This document shows, piece after piece, positions 7,807-14,638 of a stretch of DNA of 17,986 nucleotides. Below the pieces are notes generated by a model. That model saw nothing but the letters and a program-made list of their open reading frames with translations, was not told the DNA's origin and searched no databases. Location: assembly GCA_002426495.1 (NCBI GenBank), contig DIQC01000095.1, positions 1-17,986 on the forward strand, read 5' to 3'. This stretch comes from Thermacetogenium sp. UBA5472 (lineage in GTDB: Bacteria; Bacillota; DSM-12270; Thermacetogeniales; Thermacetogeniaceae). The translations under genes were made by a program, and so were the position numbers. Each line of letters starts with the position of its first letter. The stretch's first letter is position 1.

Positions 7807-9222
7807 ATGAGTGAGGGAGTCAAGGAATATTCGGTTGAGGAAGCTGTGCCTCAAGAAGGTCGACATTATGGCTTTTGGGAGATGGTGGCTACTTGGATAG
7901 GGGCTAATGCTAACACTTCTTCATGGTACACTGGAGGAGTCGTCGCTGCTATGGGTTTCAGTGGAGCCATTGCAGTTATATTAATTGCCAATCCTATAGC
8001 CTATGTAATAATGGCGTTAATAGGATATATGGGGTATAAAGTTGGAACAACAACTATGGGTTTAGCACGGGTGCCTTTCGGTATTAAAGGTAGTATACTT
8101 CCGTCTGTCTTAAATATGACCCAATTTATTGGTTGGTGTGCTTCTAATACATTTATTGCTGCCATCGCTATGAGTTTTCTGTTTAACCAGCTCTGGGGAT
8201 GGCCTGCCCTTGGGATGGAGGGAAGCTGGTGGACACTAGCTCTTGGTGTATTAATATGCTGTACTCTTCAGGGCTGGATGGCTGCAGTGGGTGGTTCGCG
8301 GTCTATTAAGGTTGCTGAAAACATTGCAGCAACGCTATTAGTAATATTGACAATATGGGAAACGGTAGTAATCTTGCAGCATTGGCCATTAATTGACATT
8401 ATGGCATGGAAAGCTCCACTAGAACTGCATATGCCTTTTGGAGTAGGAATGGATGTTATGGCGGCATTTAGTTTAGGTTGGGTACCTGCCATAGCTGAGT
8501 TTACACGTTATACTAAAAATAAAGTATCATCTACAGTGGCGCCTATGATTGGAGCTAATGTAGCGCTTTTTTGGTTCGCAGTAGTCGGTTTAATTGGTGT
8601 TATTGCAACCACCATGGCGACAGGGCAATTTGACCCCAATACATCGGATCCATCTAGTATTATGGGGCAGCTTGGCCTTGGATGGGTTGCATTCTTGGTT
8701 TTGATCCTTGCGACTGTCACTACCAATTGTGTCAATATATATGCTGCAGGCATGTCATCAGTAAATATCTGGCCAAAAATGCCTGTTTTCAAGTCGCTTT
8801 GGATAGTGGCGATTCTTTGTACTTTTGTTTCTTTGGTACCAATTGTAATAGGTAGTTTTTTAGATGCTTTCATGGGATTCTTGGGTTATGTCGGGCTGAT
8901 ATTTGCGCCGCTTTTTGCAATTATGATCGTAGACTTCTATATATTGCGCAAGCAAAAATATGATTGGAGTCAAGCGGCCAAAGTTAATGGAAAATATTGG
9001 TACAATAACGGTATTAACTGGAGGGCTATTGCCGCTTGGGTGATAGGTGTTATAGCCTATGTAATTCTTAAGAATTCAGTATTTATTATGGGCACTATCG
9101 GAGCAATATACAGTACTCTGATCGTAACAGCAATTGTCTACTGGCTAATTGGAAGAGGAGCTATTGATCCTGCTGAATTAGCAGAAGATATTAGCACACC
9201 TTCTACTTCTGTGACAGAATAA
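7807..9222 (+). CDS. NCS1-family nucleobase permease (CodB-like)
   Basis: Integral membrane protein of 471 residues with about 12 hydrophobic segments and the marks of the NCS1 cytosine/purine/uracil/allantoin permease family: a conserved start before helix 1 (GFWEMVATWIGANANTSSW), AEFTRYTKN near residues 231-239, and TTNCVNIYAAG near residues 309-319. Such carriers bring nucleobases or related heterocycles into the cell with H+ or Na+. The pairing with a CodA-like deaminase directly upstream copies the codBA arrangement. The ATG at 7807 follows AAGGAGAGTG. The gap of 139 bases before it contains no gene and no strong promoter or terminator, so it may still belong to the same transcript. The imported substrate is presumably the one deaminated by the neighbouring enzyme. 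Confidence 0.92.
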   Translation: MSEGVKEYSVEEAVPQEGRHYGFWEMVATWIGANANTSSWYTGGVVAAMGFSGAIAVILIANPIAYVIMALIGYMGYKVGTTTMGLARVPFGIKGSILPSVLNMTQFIGWCASNTFIAAIAMSFLFNQLWGWPALGMEGSWWTLALGVLICCTLQGWMAAVGGSRSIKVAENIAATLLVILTIWETVVILQHWPLIDIMAWKAPLELHMPFGVGMDVMAAFSLGWVPAIAEFTRYTKNKVSSTVAPMIGANVALFWFAVVGLIGVIATTMATGQFDPNTSDPSSIMGQLGLGWVAFLVLILATVTTNCVNIYAAGMSSVNIWPKMPVFKSLWIVAILCTFVSLVPIVIGSFLDAFMGFLGYVGLIFAPLFAIMIVDFYILRKQKYDWSQAAKVNGKYWYNNGINWRAIAAWVIGVIAYVILKNSVFIMGTIGAIYSTLIVTAIVYWLIGRGAIDPAELAEDISTPSTSVTE

Positions 9223-9228
9223 TTATAA

Positions 9229-9271
9229 GCATACCTGTGATTTCTTTACCTGAAAGGGGTCACAGGTATGC
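9229..9271 (+). terminator. Perfect 12-bp stem-loop after the permease gene
   Basis: GCATACCTGTGA (9229-9240) and TCACAGGTATGC (9260-9271) form a perfect 12-bp inverted repeat with a 19-base loop, starting six bases after the permease stop codon. No T-run follows, so it is not a classical intrinsic terminator. It could end transcription inefficiently, protect the upstream mRNA from 3' decay, or be a DNA operator. It separates the permease from the Mo-hydroxylase genes. Confidence 0.5.
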
Positions 9272-9469
9272 TATTGCGTAATGGCGGAGACAATGAATTA
9301 TGTGTTGACGGGTATGAGAAACTAATATTAACAGGGTAGGCGCCAGTATATTGCAGTTCTGTATTCCCTTGGCATTGCTATATGTACAACTATTCATATC
9401 GAAACAATACTCCTCTGGAAAGGAAACTACTTCATGTCAATGAATAATCTACAGGAAAGGAGAACGCAT

Positions 9470-11800
9470 ATGGAATACAAATATATCGGCAAGCCGTTAC
9501 CACGCCCAGATGCAATCAGCAAAGCAACCGGTAAAGCAATTTATCTGGATGACATCCGTATTCCCGGTATGTTGTATGCAGCCATTCTTAGCCCTGAGTA
9601 TGCCCATGCTAAGATTATCAATATTGATACATCGTCTGCTGAAAAGATGCCCGGGGTAGTGAAGGTGGTAACTGGAAAAGACTGTTGCATACGTTACGGT
9701 GATAACATTGCTGATCAAACTCCTATGGCGGTGGATAAGGTACGTTATGCCGGTGAACCGGTAGCAGCGGTAGTGGCTGAAACTTTAGAGCAGGCCAATG
9801 CAGCGGTGGAAAAAATCAAGGTAGAATATGAGCCCTTGCTGGTCTACACTGATGCTCGGGAAGCCATGAAAGAAGATGCAGTCCTGATTCACGAGCATCA
9901 AGAGGAATACAAGCGGTTACCTACGCTGAAATGTATTCCCGACACTAACGTAGCCAACTATTACCGCCTGATTAAAGGCAAAGGTGAAGAAGGTTTTGAG
10001 GAAGCGGATGTAGTTGTTGAAGGAGAATTTAATTACCCCATCGGTTCAGCGGCGGCTATGGAGCCTCACGGTTCTATCGTCTGGTTCAAGGAAGACCAAA
10101 GCATCGAATGTTGGTCATCTTCCGTCTGCCCATTTATCATCCGGCAAGAGTTGGCTCACACATTTGATATGCCGGTTTCAGAAGTGCGAGTGCACATCCC
10201 TGAAATAGGTGGCAGTTTTGGATACAAGTCCGATATCACAGTAGAGATAACTATAGCCTGGATTGCCAGCTTTGTACCCGGACGCCCGGTAAAATGGGTG
10301 GCTACTCGTAGAGAAGACTTTACCAGCACGCTTAGTGGACATGGTATCCGAACCTTTATGAAGCTCGGTGCAAAGAAAAACGGCAAGTTGGTCGCTATAA
10401 AAAGCAAGATTCTGCATTCAGGTGGTGCCTTTGCCGAAACGCCAGTAAACGTTACGATAACGGCTACACATAATTCCGGCGGCCCTTATGAGTACGAGCA
10501 TTGCTTTATGGAAGGCTATACTGTGTACACTAATACAACCCCGGTAGGTGCTTTCCGTGGATATGGCCACCCGGAATCGCAGTTTGCCACCGAACGGTTG
10601 ATGGATATGCTTGCCCGCAAGCTGGACATGGATCCTTTTAAATTCCGCGAAGTGAATTACCTAAGGGAAGGCAGCATAGTTGCCTCTGGAGAAAAGATGT
10701 GGAAAACCAATGGAGATGTGCAAGCTGCCGCCAAAAAAATACAGGAAGCTATCTTTGACGGGGACAAGCCTGAGGAGGATGAAGACTACTACTATGGCCG
10801 CGGTTTTGCCGCTCTGTCAAAAGCGCCCAAAGGAGCCACGTTTTCCACCAAGGGATGCTACATGAAGATGAACATCGATGGTAGTGTCTCGATAAATATG
10901 GGTGGTGCGGAACAAGGTCAGGGGCTACGCACAGTGGTGAAACAAGTGGCCGCAGAAGCTTTGCAAATCCCACCCGAGAAGATCCATTGCTATACGGAGA
11001 TCGACACACAGTTCTCTCCCTATGAATGGCAAACTATCGGCTCTATGTTTACTGTGCAGGGTGGGCGGGCCGTCATAAGAGCTGCCAACAAACTCATTGC
11101 TATTTTAAAGAAAACCGCATCCCAGGTGCTTAAAGCTGATGAAGATATGCTGGATTACAACGGTGAATACGTCTATCTGCGGAATGATCCGAGTATCAAG
11201 GTTGCGGTTAAGGATCTAGCCCGGGGTTATATAACCTCTGACGGTATAACCATTGGTGAGATTGCCCAGGCCTCTGCTGATGCCAGGTTGCCACGCTATT
11301 CCAATCCTGATCCAGAAACAGGCCAGGGTACATTAGGTGTGGAGTATACCTTTGGTGCCCAGGGTGCACAGATTCGCGTCGAAAAGAAAACCGGCAAAGT
11401 TATAGTAGATCACTTTGCTTCATCATTTGATATAGGTAGGGTAATAAATCCCTTGCAGGCGCGGGGCACTGTTTTAGGTGGCGTGCTGATGGGTATTGGA
11501 GCAGCTCTTCATGAAGAGCTAATATATGATGAGCAGGGCCACCAGAAGAATCCCCATTATGGCAGATACCGGATACCAAAGATGAGAGATATCCCCCCCA
11601 AGTCTACTGTCGACTTTATTGAAAACCCAGGGGCAGTAGGCCCATATGGGGCGCGGGGCATCGGCGAGCATCCTTTTTTAGCGGTAGTTCCCGCCATATT
11701 AAATGCCATCTATGATGCTACGGGCATAGACTTTTATGAAATACCAATTACCCCTGAAAAAATGAAGCAAGCCCTTGCCGACAGGAAGGAGAATGCCTGA
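9470..11800 (+). CDS. Xanthine-dehydrogenase-family molybdenum-cofactor subunit
   Basis: Large subunit of 776 residues of the molybdenum hydroxylase (xanthine dehydrogenase/aldehyde oxidase) family. Counting from the ATG at 9470, it shows the N-terminal hammerhead domain (IGKPLPRPDAISKATGKA), Mo-pterin contacts GGSFGYK (247-253), the substrate-region loop GAFRGYGHPES (360-370), GAEQGQG (479-485) and the catalytic glutamate in RGIGEHPF (about E733). Such enzymes hydroxylate electron-poor carbons of N-heterocycles or aldehydes with water as oxygen donor. The start at 9470 has AAAGGAG with a seven-base spacer; an ATG at 9434 would add 12 residues and is less likely, though AAAGGA also lies upstream of it. 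The stop overlaps the start of the [2Fe-2S] subunit (TGATG), so the two are coupled. The true substrate is unknown; uracil or a hydantoin-type ring would fit the neighbours. Confidence 0.92.
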   Translation: MEYKYIGKPLPRPDAISKATGKAIYLDDIRIPGMLYAAILSPEYAHAKIINIDTSSAEKMPGVVKVVTGKDCCIRYGDNIADQTPMAVDKVRYAGEPVAAVVAETLEQANAAVEKIKVEYEPLLVYTDAREAMKEDAVLIHEHQEEYKRLPTLKCIPDTNVANYYRLIKGKGEEGFEEADVVVEGEFNYPIGSAAAMEPHGSIVWFKEDQSIECWSSSVCPFIIRQELAHTFDMPVSEVRVHIPEIGGSFGYKSDITVEITIAWIASFVPGRPVKWVATRREDFTSTLSGHGIRTFMKLGAKKNGKLVAIKSKILHSGGAFAETPVNVTITATHNSGGPYEYEHCFMEGYTVYTNTTPVGAFRGYGHPESQFATERLMDMLARKLDMDPFKFREVNYLREGSIVASGEKMWKTNGDVQAAAKKIQEAIFDGDKPEEDEDYYYGRGFAALSKAPKGATFSTKGCYMKMNIDGSVSINMGGAEQGQGLRTVVKQVAAEALQIPPEKIHCYTEIDTQFSPYEWQTIGSMFTVQGGRAVIRAANKLIAILKKTASQVLKADEDMLDYNGEYVYLRNDPSIKVAVKDLARGYITSDGITIGEIAQASADARLPRYSNPDPETGQGTLGVEYTFGAQGAQIRVEKKTGKVIVDHFASSFDIGRVINPLQARGTVLGGVLMGIGAALHEELIYDEQGHQKNPHYGRYRIPKMRDIPPKSTVDFIENPGAVGPYGARGIGEHPFLAVVPAILNAIYDATGIDFYEIPITPEKMKQALADRKENA

Positions 11801-12279
11801 TGGCTGAAAAATACACCTTTAAAGTTAATGGTTGCGAACGTACTGTGGAAGTGGATGCGGACACATTGTTGATCGATGTGTTGCGCGAAGATCTACAACT
11901 TACTGGCACCAAACGCGGTTGTGATAATTATACATGTGGTGCCTGCACGGTGATTTTAAATGGCAAAGCAGTTAAAAGTTGCCGCACAACCATGGACAAG
12001 GTGCAGGGTGGTGAAGTGATCACTGTGGAGGGTGTGTCCAACGGTAAGGAACTTCATCCTGTACAGAAAGCACTGGTTGATTCAGGTGCTATTCAGTGTG
12101 GTTTTTGTACACCTGGCATTGTCACCGAATTGGTAGCACTGTTTGATAATAATCCGGATGCTGATGAAGATGCTATTTTAAAGGCTCTTAACAAGCATCT
12201 TTGCCGCTGCACCGGTTATGAAGCGATCAAGGACGGCGCTTTGCTGGCCAAGCAATTGATAAAAGAAAGACAACGATAG
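11800..12279 (+). CDS. [2Fe-2S] subunit of the xanthine-dehydrogenase-family hydroxylase
   Basis: Iron-sulfur subunit of 159 residues, the standard size. The N-terminal ferredoxin-like cluster is held by C41, C46, C49 and C61 (GCDNYTCGACT region). The C-terminal helical-bundle cluster is held by C100 and C103 (QCGFCTPG) and by C135 and C137 (CRCTGY). It passes electrons from the molybdenum centre outward. The ATG overlaps the stop codon of the molybdenum subunit by one base, so the two are translated together. No FAD-binding subunit gene follows: after the stop come a terminator hairpin and an unrelated toxin-antitoxin locus. The electron acceptor must be encoded elsewhere, or the enzyme may hand electrons directly to a ferredoxin or similar carrier. 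Confidence 0.95.
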   Translation: MAEKYTFKVNGCERTVEVDADTLLIDVLREDLQLTGTKRGCDNYTCGACTVILNGKAVKSCRTTMDKVQGGEVITVEGVSNGKELHPVQKALVDSGAIQCGFCTPGIVTELVALFDNNPDADEDAILKALNKHLCRCTGYEAIKDGALLAKQLIKERQR

Positions 12280-12310
12280 GGTTTTTCCCTGATTTGAAAT
12301 GAAATTATGC

Positions 12311-12338
12311 AACGGCGGGGGCTTCAACTCCCGCCGTT
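12311..12338 (+). terminator. GC-rich intrinsic-type terminator after the Fe-S subunit
   Basis: AACGGCGGG (12311-12319) pairs perfectly with CCCGCCGTT (12330-12338). The stem can extend two more pairs (one G-T) to leave a six-base loop. It lies 31 bases after the stop of the [2Fe-2S] gene and is followed by CGTATTTATT, a weak T-rich tail. It most likely ends the Mo-hydroxylase transcript. Confidence 0.65.
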
Positions 12339-12494
12339 CGTATTTATTACAAGTGCGGCAATATCGAGAAGGATCTCGCCTGGATGCAGGAGCAATCCTT
12401 ATTTGTAGGTGTCACCATTTGAAACTTCGTGACGGTGAGATTTACGTCAGCTTCTGGAATCATTATATAATGTATAATAAATACCATACTATAT

Positions 12495-12536
12495 GATATA
12501 CAATGCATTGACGGCGTATATCAACTAATATACAAT
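12495..12536 (+). promoter_or_regulatory. Promoter and overlapping operator repeats of the toxin-antitoxin locus
   Basis: TTGACG (12508-12513) and TACAAT (12531-12536) are separated by exactly 17 bases, a near-consensus sigma-70-type promoter just ahead of the antitoxin ribosome binding site. Inverted repeats overlap it: GATATAC (12495-12501) with GTATATC (12516-12522), and GTATAT (12516-12521) with ATATAC (12528-12533). Upstream there is also a perfect ATTATATAAT palindrome (12462-12471). DinJ/RelB antitoxins bind such repeats through a ribbon-helix-helix fold, so autoregulation is expected. The rest of 12339-12494 holds nothing else I can identify. Confidence 0.6.
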
Positions 12537-12559
12537 ATATATTGAAAGGAGTGATTAAT

Positions 12560-12829
12560 ATGGCTCAAATAAATATTCGTATTGATGATAATTTAAAAGA
12601 AAAAGCAGAATTGTTATTTGAAGAATTGGGTTTAAATATGTCAACAGCTTTTAATATTTTCATTCGTCAAAGTATTAGACAAGGCGGTATACCTTTTGAA
12701 ATTACAACACAGGTAGATCCATTATTTAGTGAATTCAATATAAGAATCCTTAATGAATCGATTAAAGAGGCTAATGAAGGTAAATTTATTTCTAAATCAA
12801 TTGAAGAGTTGAAGGAAATGGAACAATGA
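12560..12829 (+). CDS. RelB/DinJ-family antitoxin
   Basis: Small protein of 89 residues. Its N-terminal half (QINIRIDDNLKEKAELLFEE, then LGLNMSTAFNIFIRQSIRQG) is a typical RelB/DinJ ribbon-helix-helix DNA-binding and dimerisation domain; the charged C-terminal tail is the usual toxin-wrapping segment. The ATG at 12560 is chosen for its AAAGGAG with eight-base spacer. A TTG at 12542 would overlap the ribosome binding site itself. The gene ends in ATGA, overlapping the start of a YoeB-like toxin gene that is broken. The frame is clean and complete, so this antitoxin may still bind its own promoter. Codon use is more AT-rich than in the catabolic genes to its left, which suggests separate acquisition. 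Confidence 0.88.
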   Translation: MAQINIRIDDNLKEKAELLFEELGLNMSTAFNIFIRQSIRQGGIPFEITTQVDPLFSEFNIRILNESIKEANEGKFISKSIEELKEMEQ

Positions 12830-13090
12830 AGATAAATTTTACTGAGATAGCCTGGAATAATTATCTCTATTGGCAAGGTCAAGATAAAAAAACAATAAAA
12901 CGCATAAATCAGCTTATTTAAGATATTGACCGGTAATTATAATGAAGGAACAGGCAAACCTGAAGCACTTAAGGGTAACTTATCCGGATGGTGGTCACGC
13001 AGAATCAACGATAAGAATCGTCTGGTGTATCGGATACAAGATAATGTGATAGAGATATCCCAGTGTCGAGGACACTATGATGATAAGTAA
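12826..13090 (+). pseudogene. YoeB-like toxin, broken by a stop codon and a frameshift
   Basis: Starting at the ATG overlapping the antitoxin stop, the first 31 codons read MKINFTEIAWNNYLYWQGQD and onward to RINQLI, a clear match to the start of YoeB/Txe mRNA interferases. Then an in-frame TAA (12919-12921) stands where the family has Lys, and after four more codons the frame shifts near 12931-12935. From 12935 the new frame reads through GKPEALKGNLSGWWSRRI, NRLVYRI and CRGHYDDK to a stop at 13088-13090. The family's catalytic Glu (KPE), Arg (NRLVY) and C-terminal His-Tyr are all still recognisable. Repaired, the protein would be about 87 residues, the normal size. Two independent lesions argue for a true pseudogene, although the nonsense and indel should be confirmed against reads. 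Confidence 0.85.
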
Positions 13091-13305
13091 AAGATAAACA
13101 TAGCGAGGTCACCAAGTGGCAGAGAGCGATTCTTGCAGCCTTCAATTTGCAATTGGAATGAACCTAGTTATAATTTAGCAGGGAATTCAGGTATCGAAGG
13201 ATCAAACCTTTGGTACAGTCTTTATTTTATAGTTATGTTGTGACCCAATCATTGCGGTCGAACCTTCCCGTTCCGTTGACCGATATATCAAAATAGCAGA
13301 AAATA

Positions 13306-13342
13306 AAAAGGCCCTCCTTATATAGAAACAGAAGGGTCTTTT
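13306..13342 (-). terminator. Terminator for the leftward dehydrogenase genes
   Basis: On the minus strand AAAAGACCCTTC pairs, with one wobble and one mismatch, with the later GGAGGGCCTTTT arm, followed by a T-rich tail (TTTTTATTTT). It begins 23 bases after the stop of the degraded dehydrogenase gene. The A-run on its other side means it could also act weakly on rightward transcripts. The preceding stretch 13091-13305 contains no gene or RNA that I can recognise. Confidence 0.65.
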
Positions 13343-13365
13343 GGTTAGAATATATATCGATTTGA

Positions 13366-13663
13366 TTAGCGTGCAATCCAACCGCCATCAGCTGGAATTA
13401 CTGTACCATTTATGAACTTAGCTTCGTCAGAGCCAAGAAATAGGGCAAGATAGCCGATATCCATCGGTTGCCCGGCATTGCTTGGACCATTATCGGCGGC
13501 TACAGATAACGCCAACTCATCCAGTTCCAAGCTGCCTGTCATTCCGGTCATAACAAATCCCGGAGCGATTACGTTGGCACGTATTTTCCCATTGTCACGA
13601 CCGTAGAATACATTCCTGACCTACCCCTGTGATTATTGCTACTTTCCCTTCAACCCTACCCAT
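13366..13663 (-). pseudogene. Short-chain dehydrogenase remnant with the middle deleted
   Basis: On the minus strand a good AAGGAGG precedes ATG at 13661-13663. The first codons read MGRVEGKVAIITG, an SDR start nearly identical to that of the intact gene next to it. About 15 codons in, the frame runs to a stop, while another frame takes up with the SDR C-terminus: YGRDN, GKIRANVIAPGFV, DIGYLALFLGSDEAKFI and VIPADGGWIAR, ending at 13366. The nucleotide-binding remainder, the NNAG region and the catalytic Ser, Tyr and Lys are all missing. Relative to a normal length of about 250 residues, roughly 155 codons are gone, with the junction near 13610-13625 out of frame. It is a dead tandem paralogue. 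The C-terminal part differs clearly from the neighbour, so this was a separate older duplicate, not a recent copy. Confidence 0.85.
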
Positions 13664-13737
13664 TTTATCCTCCTTAAAATAAACATTCTTTAATTTTCGA
13701 TATCTTTCAGTTACACTACTCCATTCATTAAATGATA

Positions 13738-14496
13738 TTATTTACAAGTTACCCCGCCATCGACAATGACTTCAGAACCAGTCTGATATTTTGATTCATC
13801 TGAAGCCAGGAATAAAGCGGTATAAGCAATATCAATCGGGTCCCCGAATCTGCCCAAGGGCATTGTTAGTGTTGCACCTTTGGCTATTTCCGGATTGGCT
13901 TCCAGATAAGCTACAGTCATTTCAGTCGCGATAGCTCCGGGATGTATTGAATTAACCCGGATGTTGTATTTGGCCAATTCAACAGCTGCGTCCTTAGTTA
14001 ACAAGCGGCTAGCACCTTTGGACATCGAATAAGTGGCGCCACCTTGCCCACCTACAATTCCACCGATGGATGATATGTTTACAATAGAACCCTGACCATT
14101 CTCTTTCATAGAGGGTAATACTGCTAAAATACCCAGCAAATTTCCCAGAGCATTAATGTTCATTGTTCTGGTGTAAACGTCAATGGTAGTATCTTCAAGT
14201 TGTACCCCGCTGGTATAACCGGCATTGTTGACCAGCGCATTGATATTCCCGTATTTACTCACCGTATCTTCCACAACCGCTTTCCAATCACTTTCACTGG
14301 TAACATCAAGTTTTAATCCGATGATCGAATCTCCGTAGGTAGCCGCTATGTTTTTGACAGTTACCTGCAGCACCTCTTCCTGAACATCTGTAGCTACGAC
14401 CTTGGCCCCTTCCTCAGCAAATAACCGGGCTATTTCTTTACCCATCCCGCTGGCTGCCCCTGTGATGATTGCTACTTTGCCACTAAGTCTACCCAT
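13738..14496 (-). CDS. Short-chain dehydrogenase/reductase (classical SDR)
   Basis: Complete classical SDR of 252 residues. The cofactor loop TGAASGMG is at 12-19, an acidic residue (D37) at the end of the second strand favours NAD(H), and NNAG is at 90-93. The catalytic Ser is in NISSIGG (S142/S143), YSMSK gives Y156 and K160, and HPGAIATEM follows at 185-193. The reaction is oxidation or reduction of an alcohol/ketone on a small molecule; the substrate cannot be told. The ATG at 14494-14496 follows AAAGGGGGT on the minus strand. The gene is divergent from a LysR-type regulator, with a palindrome between them, the usual layout for regulator and target. Its downstream neighbour is a decayed paralogue. 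No link to the heterocycle pathway is visible. Confidence 0.93.
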   Translation of the reverse strand: MGRLSGKVAIITGAASGMGKEIARLFAEEGAKVVATDVQEEVLQVTVKNIAATYGDSIIGLKLDVTSESDWKAVVEDTVSKYGNINALVNNAGYTSGVQLEDTTIDVYTRTMNINALGNLLGILAVLPSMKENGQGSIVNISSIGGIVGGQGGATYSMSKGASRLLTKDAAVELAKYNIRVNSIHPGAIATEMTVAYLEANPEIAKGATLTMPLGRFGDPIDIAYTALFLASDESKYQTGSEVIVDGGVTCK

Positions 14497-14572
14497 GATT
14501 ATATGACCCCCTTTAATTAAACCATACCCCTTTTCACAAAAATTTGATAATATCTAAATTGAATGTGAGACA

Positions 14573-14586
14573 CGAAATGCATTTCG
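14573..14586. promoter_or_regulatory. 14-bp perfect palindrome between the dehydrogenase and LysR genes
   Basis: CGAAATGCATTTCG is a perfect 14-bp palindrome in the 142-base divergent region. It lies 52 bases before the LysR GTG and 76 bases before the dehydrogenase ATG. LysR-type proteins bind dyads of about this size between divergent genes and usually repress their own gene while activating the other. This is the best candidate site for the adjacent regulator, now truncated. Confidence 0.45.
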
Positions 14587-14638
14587 ATATGGAATACCGT
14601 GGATAGTGAACAGGTTTGATAAATGGGGAGGGATTTTC

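Noticed and set aside
12299..12496. 65-codon open frame after the Fe-S subunit
   Set aside because: It runs through the terminator hairpin and up to the toxin-antitoxin promoter, has no ribosome binding site, and the protein looks like no family.
13091..13305. Possible tRNA or small RNA in the gap after the toxin remnant
   Set aside because: No cloverleaf or other recognisable fold; only short AT-rich repeats such as CAATT-TGC-AATTG.
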